A stretch of DNA of 64,000 nt from CBDFGQ01 sp965247295 (GTDB taxonomy: Bacteria > Chloroflexota > Dehalococcoidia > Lucifugimonadales > JAGWBF01): contig CBDFGQ010000001.1 in assembly GCA_965247295.1 (NCBI GenBank), positions 1 to 64,000 on the forward strand, given 5' to 3'. The notes beneath the pieces are model-generated. The model worked only from the letters and a program-made list of their open reading frames with translations, was not told where the DNA came from and ran no database searches. The translations under genes and the position numbers were made by a program. This document shows, in pieces, positions 33,834-42,693 of this stretch. Each line of letters begins with the position of its first letter. The stretch's first letter is position 1.

Positions 33834-34715
33834 GTGGCGACTGGTATAGCTAAACCTTCTGCTGCTCTCCATAAGGCCCACCTCTTCTACGAGGCGGTGC
33901 GGTTTGAGCATACCCTGTTCGCGCTACCCTTTGCCTACGTGGGGATGTTCCTGGCGGCGGATGGGTGGCCCACTTGGTCCCAGTTCCTCTGGATAACGGT
34001 GGCCATGGTGGGGGCCCGTACCCTGGCCATGTCCTCCAATCGCCTGGTCCACTGGAAGGAGGACGCCGCCAACCCCCGCACGTCCATGCGGCACCTCCCC
34101 AGGGGGCTCCTGAAGCCCTGGGAGATGGGCATCCTTGTCGTGGCGTCCCTCGGCGTCTTTTTCTATGCGGCCTCCCAGCTCAACACCCTGTGCCTCATAC
34201 TGTCTCCCATCGCGGCGGCGTACGTGGTGGCCTACTCCTATGCCAAGTACCACACCTGGACCACCCACTTCGTCCTGGGCTGGGCCGACGCCATCGCGCC
34301 GGTGGGGGCGTGGATCGGGGTCACCGGCAGCCTGGGGCCCGAGGGCGTCCTGCTGGGCTTCGCCGTTGCCATGTGGATCGGTGGTTTCGACATAGTATAC
34401 GCCTGCCAAGACGTAGTGTTTGATGCCAGGTATGGGGTCCACTCGATACCCCGGCGCTTCGGCGCGGAGGCCGCCTTCTGGTGGTACAGGGGCATGCACC
34501 TGCTCACTGCGGCGTCGCTCCTGGCCCTGGGGGTGTGGATGGGTCTTGGCTACATGTACTATATCGGTTGGGTGATCGCCTCTGTCCTTCTGCTCTATGA
34601 GCAGAGCCTGGTGAAGCCCCACGACCTTTCCCGTCTTCAGTTCGCCTTTTTCACTGTAAACAGCTACATCTCGGCGGCCCTGCTCCTGTTCACTGCCCTG
34701 GCCGTCGTACTGTGA
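33834..34715 (+). CDS. mqnP: UbiA-family prenyltransferase (MqnP/4-hydroxybenzoate polyprenyltransferase-like)
   Basis: A 293-aa integral membrane enzyme with eight to nine helices. It should attach a polyprenyl chain to a naphthoate in menaquinone synthesis. The second Asp motif is intact (DIVYACQDVVFDARYG). The first motif reads NRLVHWKEDAANPRT: His73 sits where the canonical NRxxD has Asp, while the second Asp (77) is kept. A GTG start follows GGAAAA, seven bases after the nuclease-like gene. Downstream ubiX and menG support the menaquinone role. Confidence 0.82.
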   Translation: MATGIAKPSAALHKAHLFYEAVRFEHTLFALPFAYVGMFLAADGWPTWSQFLWITVAMVGARTLAMSSNRLVHWKEDAANPRTSMRHLPRGLLKPWEMGILVVASLGVFFYAASQLNTLCLILSPIAAAYVVAYSYAKYHTWTTHFVLGWADAIAPVGAWIGVTGSLGPEGVLLGFAVAMWIGGFDIVYACQDVVFDARYGVHSIPRRFGAEAAFWWYRGMHLLTAASLLALGVWMGLGYMYYIGWVIASVLLLYEQSLVKPHDLSRLQFAFFTVNSYISAALLLFTALAVVL

Positions 34716-34800
34716 GGAATGCCTTATCCTGAATGATTCGAGAGGTGTGTGGAAAATATGGCTACGAAGCGAACCGTCATGTTGCTGGGGATGAGGAGAT

Positions 34801-35386
34801 GAAACCAGTCGTCGTCGGGATCTCTGGGGGGAGCGGCTCACTTCTCGCCAGGGAGACGGTGGAGGAGTTGCTGCGGCGAGAGGTACCTACCATCCTGGTC
34901 TGCACCAACGACGCCAAGCTGGTTTGGCAGGAGGAGATGGATGAGTCCCTTAACGGGACCCTGGCCCGCTGGCACGAGCATCCCCACTTTACCCAGTACT
35001 CCATCGGCGATATGAAGGCGCCCATCGCCAGCGGCACTTTTCCGACCCTTGGGATGGCGGTGGTGCCGTGCAGCATGGCCAGCGTTGCCGCCATGGCCCA
35101 CGGTCTGGCCACCAACCTGCTGCTCAGGGCGGCCGATGTGTGTCTCAAGGAAGGTCGCAGGCTGGTCGTGGTGCCGAGGGAGACGCCCCTCCACGCGATA
35201 CACCTGGAGAACATGCTGGCCCTGGCCCGCATGGGCGTAGTGGTGCTACCTCCCGCGCCGGCCTTCTACCTGAAGCCCGGGAGCGTGCAGGATATTGTCC
35301 GCTTCGTAGTGGGCAGGACCCTAGTAGCCCTGGGGATCGACGAGACCCTGGATGAACGGCTCCAGTACCGAGGGCCCGGTGCGTAG
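34801..35386 (+). CDS. ubiX: Flavin prenyltransferase UbiX
   Basis: A ~194-aa flavoprotein that prenylates FMN for UbiD. VVVGISGGSGSLLA is the flavin-binding start (usual GASGA), followed by PCSMASVAAMAHGLATNLLL, CLKEGRRLVVVPRETPLHAIHLENM, and a C-terminal ending of the expected type. I use the ATG at 34801; upstream in-frame codons are not conserved. It sits directly before menG and supports the ubiD found 2.2 kb upstream. Confidence 0.92.
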
Positions 35387-35388
35387 GG

Positions 35389-36201
35389 GTGCCAGACGTG
35401 GGTGATATCGGCGAGTCACGCGGTCCCCAGTCCCCCGCAGAGCTAGAGGGAGAGGCCAAACGCCGTTACGTGGCCCAGATGTTCGCCCGGATCGCTCCCC
35501 GGTACGACCTTATGAACACCCTCATGACCGGGGGCATGCACCATCGCTGGCGGAAAGCGGCGGTGAAGGCCGCCATGGGACTGGATGGGCCGGCGCTGGA
35601 TGTGGCCACGGGCACTGGAGATCTCGCCCTGGCCCTGGCCCGGGTGAAAAGCGTGAACAAGGTGGTGGGCCTGGACCTCCTTCCGGAGATGGTGATCCTG
35701 GCCCGCGCCAAGGCCCGCTGCAGGCGGCTCGGGGGGGAGGTGCGGTTTATGGTGGGGGACGCCCTCTCCCTGCCGTTCCCCGACGACAGCTTCGCCTGCG
35801 CTACGACTGCCTGGGGCCTGCGCAACATGCCAGACCTTCGGCGTTCCCTGGAGGAGATGGTGCGTGTGGTCAGGCCAGGCGGGAAGGTGGTTTCCGTGGA
35901 GTCGGTGCCCGTGAAAACCGGCCCCTTTCGGCACCCGATGCGCCTTTTCTTCCATCAGGTCGTGCCCCTGATGGGGCAGCTCGTCGCGGGAGACAGGCCG
36001 GCCTACACCTACCTGCCTAGCTCGGTTGAAGAGTTCCTGACCGTGGATGCCCTTGCCCGGTCCTTCGAGGAAGTGGGCCTTGAGGACGTGGATTACCGCA
36101 CCATGGGCCTGGGCGCCTTGGCCCTACACTGGGGCACGGTGCCCCAGTGGACGCCTATCGCCGACCGCCCTCGGCACGGGGATTTCGTGGCAGACCTATA
36201 G
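35389..36201 (+). CDS. menG: Demethylmenaquinone methyltransferase MenG/UbiE
   Basis: A 270-aa SAM-dependent C-methyltransferase that performs the last step of menaquinone synthesis. Signature: VAQMFARIAPRYDLMNTLMT, LDVATGTGDLALAL, and WGLRNMPD..RSLEEM-VRVVRPGG. The GTG start lies three bases after the ubiX stop. Its C-terminal ~20 residues are longer than usual. It closes the ubiD-ubiA-ubiX-menG set. Confidence 0.93.
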   Translation: MPDVGDIGESRGPQSPAELEGEAKRRYVAQMFARIAPRYDLMNTLMTGGMHHRWRKAAVKAAMGLDGPALDVATGTGDLALALARVKSVNKVVGLDLLPEMVILARAKARCRRLGGEVRFMVGDALSLPFPDDSFACATTAWGLRNMPDLRRSLEEMVRVVRPGGKVVSVESVPVKTGPFRHPMRLFFHQVVPLMGQLVAGDRPAYTYLPSSVEEFLTVDALARSFEEVGLEDVDYRTMGLGALALHWGTVPQWTPIADRPRHGDFVADL

Positions 36202-36227
36202 TAGCTTAGACGTGGAAGGAGGTGCCA

Positions 36228-36577
36228 TGCCTATAATTGACCACAGGACCCAACCGCCACCCGAGGCCGTGGATGGCAGGGAGTCGCGCCGTTTTGTCAC
36301 CAAGGATGCCGGCGCCGCTTCCCTTACCGTGGGTGAGCTGGTGATGCACCATGGCTCGGCACTCCGTCTGCACACCCATCCTACCGACGAGGCCATTATC
36401 CTGGTGGAGGGCGCCGTACAGATGGTTGTGGGCGACGAGACCCGGACGGTTACTCCAGGCCATACCCTTCTGGCCCCGCCGGGAACGCCCCACAGGCTGG
36501 TGAACAATTCCGGTGCCGATGCCAAGATGTATACAATTTTCCCAACGGACAACCCAACAACCACGTATGTGGACTAG
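36228..36577 (+). CDS. Cupin-domain protein
   Basis: A 116-aa single-domain cupin. The first metal motif is RLHTHPTDEAIILVEG and the second PPGTPHRLVNNSG. Strong SD (AAGGAGGTG) before ATG. It follows menG by 26 bases and may be co-transcribed. Such small cupins bind metal and small ligands, but no substrate is indicated. Confidence 0.8.
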
Positions 36578-36604
36578 TGCCTAGTCAACAAGATTTTGAC
36601 AGGA

Positions 36605-36691
36605 TGTCGTTCTGAGGGAGCACAGCGACCGAAGAATCTAGGGACGGGTTACCCTTACCACCCCAGATTCTTCGCTTGGCTCCGAATGACA
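36605..36691. repeat. Palindromic dispersed element (MITE/REP-like)
   Basis: The left arm TGTCGTTCTGAGGGAGC ... GAAGAATCT pairs with AGATTCTTCG...GAATGACA across an 87-bp hairpin. It resembles the common TGTCATTCTGAG/AGATTCTTCG intergenic palindromes of Chloroflexota and many bacteria (recollection). It lies right after the cupin gene. Confidence 0.65.
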
Positions 36692-36742
36692 ATTATCAGA
36701 TTTAAGTGGACTGAGTACTAGCTCAGACGAATCCAGGGTCCG

Positions 36743-36877
36743 ATGAAACGGGTCGTCACTGAGATAGAAATAGAAGCACCGCCCGAGAGGGTGTGGCGTA
36801 TGCTGACCGGCTTCGCCGAACTGCCGGAGTGGAACCCGTTTACGCGTAATGCCGAGGGAAGATTGCACATGGGGTAA
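36743..36877 (+). pseudogene. SRPBCC-family N-terminal fragment
   Basis: Only 44 residues (MKRVVTEIEIEAPPERVWRM, then GFAELPEWNPFTRNAEG) remain before a stop. This is the first strand and helix of a START/polyketide-cyclase-like (SRPBCC) protein, which is normally ~150 aa. The downstream part is missing, so this is a truncated remnant next to the palindromic repeat. Confidence 0.65.
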
Positions 36878-37010
36878 CTAGGGAAGCGCATCACTGATCG
36901 GCCTGGACGGCCCGGTGGGTGGTGGGGCAGGCGGATAACTGGGTAAATTGCTTGGCCACACGGCGGCTTGACGAGAGGTTGTGGCGCGCTCAGGCTAAAG
37001 GGCCCTGACC

Positions 37011-38147
37011 CTAGACCCCGTCGGCGCTGTCCAGCTCCACGTCGAAGCTGAATGTCTCGCCGCCGGCGGTGACCCTTACGGTCCTTCGCTGGGGCGACGC
37101 CAGACGTGCCCCTGCCTCCGGCTCTAGCTCCCTGAGCTCCGTCACGGCCTGGTGCTCCCCTCCATCCACCCTCACTCGATATTGGTGGCTGGCGAACTCG
37201 ATTGGGGGACTGCTTCCGAGGTCTCGGAGCACTTCCTCTTGCTCCTTCAAGGCCGTGTGTCCCTCCTCCACGCTGACCGCACGGAACGTTGCCGTATCCC
37301 CGGAGTTTGCCTGGGCCAGGATGGGTATGTCGGCGCTGATGACAGTGGCGATCTTGGTGTATCCGCCGGTTATACCCCGGTCAGCCAGGAGCACGATGGG
37401 CATGCCGTCTCCGGTTATCTGGACCGCTCCTAGGGGGATGCCGTCGGAGATGATGTCGGCACCGGACTTGTGCTGAATGGGTGGCCCATCAAGCCTGTAC
37501 CCTGTGCGGTCTGACAGGGAGGTGACGGTATACGTGGAGGTGAGAAAGGTTTGGATTCCTTCATGAGTGAAGGCCTCCTCCTGGGGACCCAGCACCACTC
37601 GCAGGGCGTGGCTGTGGCCGTAGATGGGGATGTGAACGGATGGCAGCTTTCGACCTTGGGCCCGGGCAACCGCCCCGTTCCAGGTGGTCGGCAGCCTGTC
37701 CCCCGCCGCCAGGACACGGCCCTCCAGGCCCCCGAGACTGGCCCGAGTATAAGTTGAGCGGCTCCCCAGCACGGTGGGGACATCTAATCCCCCGGCCAAG
37801 GCCAGGTAGGCGCGGATCCCCTGCCGGACCTCTATGAATGCCAGGACATCCCCCTGGGCCAGGGGCACGGCTTTCCACATTGGCAGTGGGCGGTCGTTGA
37901 CGAAAGCGCCCAGGTCTGCGCCGGTGATGGCCACAAGGGTATCGGCGAGGCACCGTAGTTTAGCTCCCGCCATGGAGATCTCCAGGCCGGCGTCGCCCTC
38001 CTGATTGCCCACCAGAAGGTTGGCTACCCGCAGCGAGAAGGGGTCAAGGGCGCCCGATATAGGCACTCCATATCGCTGAAAGCCGTACCTGCCCAGGTCC
38101 TGTACGGTGGTAAACATGCCCGCTTCTATGACTTCAACGATGTCCAT
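37011..38147 (-). CDS. pxpC: 5-oxoprolinase subunit C (PxpC/KipA family)
   Basis: A 378-aa subunit of the ATP-dependent 5-oxoprolinase that turns pyroglutamate to glutamate. The start VEVIEAGMFTTVQDLGRYGF, VPISGALDPFSLRVANLLVGN, and internal YLALAGGLDVPTVLGSRSTY are hallmark. It is the last gene of the minus-strand operon pxpA-pxpB-pxpC, nine bases from pxpB. Confidence 0.93.
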   Translation of the reverse strand: MDIVEVIEAGMFTTVQDLGRYGFQRYGVPISGALDPFSLRVANLLVGNQEGDAGLEISMAGAKLRCLADTLVAITGADLGAFVNDRPLPMWKAVPLAQGDVLAFIEVRQGIRAYLALAGGLDVPTVLGSRSTYTRASLGGLEGRVLAAGDRLPTTWNGAVARAQGRKLPSVHIPIYGHSHALRVVLGPQEEAFTHEGIQTFLTSTYTVTSLSDRTGYRLDGPPIQHKSGADIISDGIPLGAVQITGDGMPIVLLADRGITGGYTKIATVISADIPILAQANSGDTATFRAVSVEEGHTALKEQEEVLRDLGSSPPIEFASHQYRVRVDGGEHQAVTELRELEPEAGARLASPQRRTVRVTAGGETFSFDVELDSADGV

Positions 38148-38155
38148 AGGTCTCG

Positions 38156-38884
38156 CTAACTGATGGGACGTACCGTGACCTGATAGACTCCGATCCTGAC
38201 CTGCCTCTCGAGGCCCCTGTACGTGTCCACGGTCACGGGAACGAAACGTAGGTAGTCACCGGCCTCAAGCAAGACAGGGGGCTCGCGCTGGGGATCGAAG
38301 ATACGCACAGGCGTCCGGCCGATCAGTTGCCAGCCCCCGGGACCGGCGTTCGGATACACACCCGTCTGCCTCTCGGCGATACCCACGGAACCGGCGGGGA
38401 CGGATGTACGGGGAGTCTGGAGACGTGGTGTGGCGATACGCTCTGACAGGCCTCCCAGGTATGGAAAGCCTGGAGCGAACCCCATCATGTAGATCAGGTA
38501 GTCCGTCCCCGAGTGGATTCGTAGCACCTCGGCGGATGTCAGGCCGTTGGATTCTGCAACGTGTCCCAGGTCGGGCCCGTAATCGCCACCGTAGACTGTG
38601 GGAAGCTCCACCACCTTCGGGGCCGTTACTGTTGCCTCCTCACTGCTTTCCTCTAGGGAGCGCAGTAGCTCCTCCAGCTCGGGCAACGAGACCTGTAACG
38701 GATCGTAGTAGGCCAGAATCGAGCGATAGCTGGGGACCAGCTCTACCACGCCGGGTATATTCTGCTTTTGAATGGCCAGCAGGAGGGCACGTACGCGGGC
38801 GCTGATCTCCGGGGAGATGGCGTCGCCCAGTTCGATGGACAGAGCCTTGTCGCCTGCGGGAAGGTACCTGGCACGCTGGTACAT
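38156..38884 (-). CDS. pxpB: 5-oxoprolinase subunit B (PxpB/KipI family)
   Basis: A 242-aa partner subunit: YLPAGDKALSIELGDAISPE at the start, YMMGFAPGFPYLGGLSERIA and the C-terminal PGGWQLIGRTPVRIFDP are diagnostic. I start at the ATG at 38884, which has GAGAGG upstream; a much longer in-frame frame overlaps pxpA and is not real. PxpB and PxpC form the complex with PxpA in 5-oxoproline cleavage. Confidence 0.92.
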   Translation of the reverse strand: MYQRARYLPAGDKALSIELGDAISPEISARVRALLLAIQKQNIPGVVELVPSYRSILAYYDPLQVSLPELEELLRSLEESSEEATVTAPKVVELPTVYGGDYGPDLGHVAESNGLTSAEVLRIHSGTDYLIYMMGFAPGFPYLGGLSERIATPRLQTPRTSVPAGSVGIAERQTGVYPNAGPGGWQLIGRTPVRIFDPQREPPVLLEAGDYLRFVPVTVDTYRGLERQVRIGVYQVTVRPIS

Positions 38885-38910
38885 GGTCGGCCTCTCGACG
38901 GGCCAGGGAC

Positions 38911-39675
38911 CTAAACCAGCTTGCTGAGGGGGACAATCTCCACGCCGGCAGCCTCCACCCCCGACTTCAGGGCCGCGGCCAGTTCCTTTGCTCCGGGGGT
39001 GTCGCCGTGGAGACAGAATGTATCGGCCTGGACCTCGATCTCCTCCCCGGTTATGGCGGTGGCCTTTCCCTCGACAACCATCCTGATGCTCCGCTCCACC
39101 ACATGGTCGGTGTCGTGGATCACTGACCCAGGCCGGGACCGGGGCACCAGCGTGCCGTTGGCGTTCAGCGCGCGATCTGCAAAGGCCTCCTGGGCCACCC
39201 GCACACCCATCTCTTTCGCCACATCGGCCCACGGTGTGCCAGCCAGCACCACGAGTATCATCTCGGGGTCCACCTCCAGCACCGCTTCGCAGATGGCCCT
39301 GGCCAGAGGCCCACCGTCGGCTGCCATGTTGTACATGGCTCCGTGAGGCTTGACGTGCTGTAGCCTTTTCTTTCCGGTGAAGGCGGTCAGGGCACCTATC
39401 TGGTATAGGACGTCGTTTTTGGCCTCTTCCGGAGAAACCACCATGTTGCGTCGGCCGAACCCCTGAAGGTCGGGAAAGCTGGGATGGGCCCCGACGGCCA
39501 CGCCGTATTCCTCCGCCAGGCTAACCGTTTTCCGCATCCAGGCTGGGTCGCCCGCGTGAAATCCGCAGGCTATGTTGGCCGAGCTGATGTACTTGATCAC
39601 CTCTTCGTCGTATCCCATCTTGTAGGAGCCGAAGCTCTCGCCCATGTCGCAGTTGAAGTCTATCCTTGTGCCCAC
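38911..39675 (-). CDS. pxpA: 5-oxoprolinase subunit A (PxpA, LamB/YcsF family)
   Basis: A 254-aa TIM-barrel-like protein: IDFNCDMGESFGSYKMGYDE, ANIACGFHAGDP, VKPHGAMYN and FCLHGDTPGA are all family signatures. SD AAGGAGG precedes the ATG. It is first in pxpABC and divergent from the sodium-pump genes; a TATAAT-like hexamer on the minus strand near 39726 could be its -10. Confidence 0.93.
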   Translation of the reverse strand: MGTRIDFNCDMGESFGSYKMGYDEEVIKYISSANIACGFHAGDPAWMRKTVSLAEEYGVAVGAHPSFPDLQGFGRRNMVVSPEEAKNDVLYQIGALTAFTGKKRLQHVKPHGAMYNMAADGGPLARAICEAVLEVDPEMILVVLAGTPWADVAKEMGVRVAQEAFADRALNANGTLVPRSRPGSVIHDTDHVVERSIRMVVEGKATAITGEEIEVQADTFCLHGDTPGAKELAAALKSGVEAAGVEIVPLSKLV

Positions 39676-39814
39676 GATTTAGCTCCTCCTTGAGAAGCAC
39701 ATTCTGGCATTTCGCCGACCCTCAAATTATAGCGCATCCTACCTACACGTGCTATACTACGCCGAAATTGACCCGGCTCCCAGGCGTGGCGGTATAACGG
39801 GAGGTGCAGAGTCA

Positions 39815-40090
39815 TTGACGGACTCTGAGCTTAGAGAGGCGATAGAGCTCACCGTGGGCGGTATCGGGACCGTTTTCCTGATTCTCGTCCTCTTGGTGTT
39901 TCTGGTGCTGCTGACCCGATGGATCGTTGATACTCGTTTCGGCCGTGGAAAGACCGGGGCCGTGGTCGCCTCAGAAACCACCATGGACCAGCGGGATAAA
40001 GCGCTGGCATCGGCCATCGCCATTACGGTCGCACTGGCCGAGGCACAGGCGGACGGCCAGGCGAAAACGACGGAAGAGGCGTCGGTTTAG
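39815..40090 (+). CDS. oadG: Small membrane subunit of a sodium-pump decarboxylase (gamma, OadG-like)
   Basis: A 91-aa protein with one transmembrane helix (IGTVFLILVLLVFLVLLTRWIV) and a charged C-terminal tail ending in an acidic stretch, typical of OadG/MmdE gamma subunits. The TTG at 39815 is chosen because GGGAGGTG lies nine bases upstream; a GTG/ATG-like longer frame has no SD. It directly precedes the beta subunit, so the assignment relies on the gene pair. Confidence 0.7.
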   Translation: MTDSELREAIELTVGGIGTVFLILVLLVFLVLLTRWIVDTRFGRGKTGAVVASETTMDQRDKALASAIAITVALAEAQADGQAKTTEEASV

Positions 40091-40104
40091 TTGGATAATG
40101 GAAC

Positions 40105-41283
40105 ATGCCCGACATCCAACAGTACCTGAACGAAACCGGCATCTACCACCTGACGTGGGGCAACCTGCTGCTCGCTGCCGTTGGCCTGGCCTTCGTCTAC
40201 TTCGCCATATCGAAGCGGACTGAGCCCTATGTGCTGCTCCCCATTGGCCTGGGGATCATTCTGGGCAACCTTCCCGATAACGCTCTCACTCAGCTGGCAT
40301 CGGGAGACCCCCTGAAGGCCGACGCGTTTCAGGAGTCAGGTATCCTGGGCCTGACCTTCCACTTCGCCCTTTCGTTCTGGAATATCTTGCCTCCCCTCAT
40401 CTTCCTGGGTCTGGGAGCCATGACCAATTTTGGCCCAATCCTGGCCAATCCCAAGGTCCTGCTGTTGGGGGCGGCTGCGCAGGTGGGAATCTTTGTGGCG
40501 TTTTGGGGAGCGCTGGGCCTTGCCCTGATTCCCGGACTCGGTCTGGACTTCACCAATAGCGAAGCGGCTGCCATCGGTATCGTGGGAGGGGCGGACGGGC
40601 CCACTACCATCTTCGCGTCGGCGGTGCTGGCCCCAGATCTACTGGGCCGCACCGCGGTGGTTGCCTATTCTTATATGGCGGGGGTGGTATTCATCCAGCC
40701 ACCCCTGATGCGGCTGCTCACCACCAGACGAGAGCGGGAGATAGTGATGAAGCCACCCCGAGAGGTTGCCAGGATGGAGAAGCTGGCCTTCCCGATGGTA
40801 GTAATGATCGTTACAATCCTGGTCGTGCCCGAGGCTGCGCCCCTCATCGGGATGTTCGCCATCGGCAACCTGTTCGCGGAGAGTGGCGCGGTTCCCCGGT
40901 TGAGCCAGGCGTCCTCCAACGAAGTGTTGAACGTGGTCACCATTTTCCTAATGATCGCCGTGGGGGCCCAGCTCTCCGCCGATAATGTTCTGGAGCTGGA
41001 GACCCTGGCCATTCTGGGCCTTGGGTTGGTGGCCTTTGCCTGTGGCACTATAGGAGGGCTGCTCTTCGCGAAACTGATGAATCTGGTGTCGTCAGATAAG
41101 GTAAATCCCCTCATCGGCTCCGCCGGGGTGTCGGCGGTTCCCATGGCCGCCCGAATCTCCCACAAGGTGGGACAGGAATACAATCCCGACAACTTCCTTC
41201 TTCCCCAGGCCATAGGACCAAATGTCGCCGGAGTCATTGGCTCGGCGGTGGTTGCCGGCGTGTTCATCTCGCTGCTGACCTAG
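40105..41283 (+). CDS. oadB: Sodium-ion-translocating decarboxylase beta subunit (OadB/GcdB/MmdB)
   Basis: A 392-aa integral membrane protein with ~10 helices. It carries the Na+-site motif IGIVGGADGPTTIF and the conserved SNEVLN and GAQL-type ends (IAVGAQLSADNVLELETL, VSAVPMAARISHKVGQ). In this family decarboxylation of a carboxybiotin drives Na+ export. No alpha (carboxyltransferase) or biotin-carrier gene is adjacent, so the catalytic subunit must be encoded elsewhere. Which acid is decarboxylated is unknown. Confidence 0.9.
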   Translation: MPDIQQYLNETGIYHLTWGNLLLAAVGLAFVYFAISKRTEPYVLLPIGLGIILGNLPDNALTQLASGDPLKADAFQESGILGLTFHFALSFWNILPPLIFLGLGAMTNFGPILANPKVLLLGAAAQVGIFVAFWGALGLALIPGLGLDFTNSEAAAIGIVGGADGPTTIFASAVLAPDLLGRTAVVAYSYMAGVVFIQPPLMRLLTTRREREIVMKPPREVARMEKLAFPMVVMIVTILVVPEAAPLIGMFAIGNLFAESGAVPRLSQASSNEVLNVVTIFLMIAVGAQLSADNVLELETLAILGLGLVAFACGTIGGLLFAKLMNLVSSDKVNPLIGSAGVSAVPMAARISHKVGQEYNPDNFLLPQAIGPNVAGVIGSAVVAGVFISLLT

Positions 41284-41382
41284 TGCCGAATCCGGGGGCA
41301 TCAACGGTTTCGAAGCCCGAGCATGCCGTGCTCCCCCCTGGGACATCTAATCCTGATGGCCAGGAGCGGGGCGCCGAGTTCC

Positions 41383-41411
41383 TTGACACCGTAGGCACAT
41401 CCTAGTAGTAT
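41383..41411 (+). promoter_or_regulatory. Sigma-70 promoter of the SAM-cycle operon
   Basis: TTGACA at 41383-41388 and TAGTAT at 41406-41411 are separated by the optimal 17 bases. The start site would fall about 25 bases before the riboswitch core. Confidence 0.6.
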
Positions 41412-41443
41412 GGTTTGTGAGCAAAAACGAATAGTTGAACCCC

Positions 41444-41545
41444 CTTATCCAGAGAGGCAGAGGGAGCGGCCCTGTGAAGCCGAGCAACCGGTCGACGCCG
41501 CGCTAGAGGCTACTGGCGCGATACGGTGCTAATTCCGACCCCGGC
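41444..41545 (+). ncRNA. SAM-I (S-box) riboswitch
   Basis: The conserved core is visible in order: AGAGAGGCAGAGGGA, GGCCCTGTGAAGCCGAGCAA, a variable P3/P4 hairpin region, and GGTGCTAATTCC. These match the S-box consensus for SAM binding. It lies upstream of mtnA. A clear complementary P1 is hard to see by eye, so its exact ends are approximate. High SAM should reduce expression of the following salvage and SAM-cycle genes. Confidence 0.88.
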
Positions 41546-41581
41546 GTTTCGGGGACAGATGGGGAGGGCTTGTACAAGCTA

Positions 41582-41611
41582 AGCTTCTCTGACTGGAGAA
41601 GCTATTTCTTT
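41582..41611 (+). terminator. Riboswitch expression-platform terminator
   Basis: AGCTTCTC and GAGAAGCT form a perfect eight-base stem with loop TGACTG, followed by ATTTCTTT. It lies between the S-box and the chosen mtnA start. The upstream GCTTGTACAAGC could take part in an antiterminator. Its position argues against the long TTG-start form of mtnA. Confidence 0.7.
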
Positions 41612-41647
41612 GCTCCGCGAATCTTGGTCATGCAAAGGGACGGCCAG

Positions 41648-42688
41648 ATGCCCGAAGTGAGATCTATGGAATGGTCCTGTGGCAAGCTGATGCTCCTTGA
41701 CCAGACCCGGCTGCCCCTGGAGAGCGTCACCCTGGAGCTGAGCCACTACCAGGAGGTTGTGCGGGCCATCAGGGATATGAAGGTCCGGGGCGCGCCTGCC
41801 CTGGGTGTCGCCGCGGCGTATGCCGTGGCTATGGCAGCCCGGGATATCTCGACCGATAATCATCGCGAGTTCCTGGCGCTTCTTGATGAGGCGGGGCGCG
41901 AAATCATGTTGGCCCGACCCACTGCCGTTAACATCAACTGGGGCGTGCAGCGCATGCTGAAGGTAGCCGAGGGGGAGCGGGACATGGCGCGTATCCGGGC
42001 AAGGCTCCTCGCCGAGGCCCAGCTCATTCAGCAAGAGGATGAGGCCATAAATCAGCGCATGGGCCAGTTCGGCAAGGAGCTTCTTCCCGATGCAGGGTCT
42101 GTCCTGACCCACTGCAACACGGGGGCCCTGGCAACGGCGGGCTATGGGACGGCACTGGGCGTAATAAGGGCTGGCTGGGAGGACGGAAAACGTCTTCGGG
42201 TCCTGGCCACCGAGACACGACCGTATCTTCAGGGCGCGCGCCTGACCGCATGGGAGCTGGTCCAGCTGGGGATACCTTCCACCCTGATAGTTGACTCATC
42301 CGCGGGCCTTATGATGCAACGCGGTGAGGTGGACTGTGCAATTGTGGGAGCCGATCGAATAGCCGCGAACGGGGACGTGGCAAACAAGATAGGCACCTAC
42401 ACCCTGGCCGTCGTCGCAAAGGAGAACGGCATACCGTTTTACGTGGCCGCTCCCACCAGCACCATAGACCTGGACGTCCCTTCGGGAGACCTGATACCCA
42501 TTGAGGAGCGGAGCCCCGACGAGGTGACCAGGTTCGGTGGGGCACAGACGGCGCCGGAGGGCATTGGCGTTTCCAATCCAGCCTTCGACGTAACGCCCCA
42601 TCGGTACGTCGCGGCCATTGTGACAGAGAAGGGTATAGTTCGAGAGCCCTACAGTGAGAACCTGGCAGCCGTGGTCGGGGCCGCGTAG
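41648..42688 (+). CDS. mtnA: S-methyl-5-thioribose-1-phosphate isomerase MtnA
   Basis: A ~346-aa enzyme isomerising methylthioribose-1-phosphate to the ribulose form in the methionine salvage pathway. Family signatures: RSMEWSCGKLMLLDQTRLP, MKVRGAPALG, LTHCNTGALATAGYGTALG, ETRPYLQGARLTAWEL, and IVGADRIAANGDVANKIGTY. ATG at 41648 is preceded by AAAGGGA; an earlier TTG at 41570 would place the terminator inside the gene. First gene of the SAM riboswitch operon. Confidence 0.93.
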   Translation: MPEVRSMEWSCGKLMLLDQTRLPLESVTLELSHYQEVVRAIRDMKVRGAPALGVAAAYAVAMAARDISTDNHREFLALLDEAGREIMLARPTAVNINWGVQRMLKVAEGERDMARIRARLLAEAQLIQQEDEAINQRMGQFGKELLPDAGSVLTHCNTGALATAGYGTALGVIRAGWEDGKRLRVLATETRPYLQGARLTAWELVQLGIPSTLIVDSSAGLMMQRGEVDCAIVGADRIAANGDVANKIGTYTLAVVAKENGIPFYVAAPTSTIDLDVPSGDLIPIEERSPDEVTRFGGAQTAPEGIGVSNPAFDVTPHRYVAAIVTEKGIVREPYSENLAAVVGAA

Positions 42689-42693
42689 GAGGT

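Noticed and set aside
38885..39232. N-terminal extension of pxpB into pxpA
   Set aside because: The longer frame overlaps pxpA coding sequence antiparallel in phase and is not conserved; the ATG at 38884 fits the family start.
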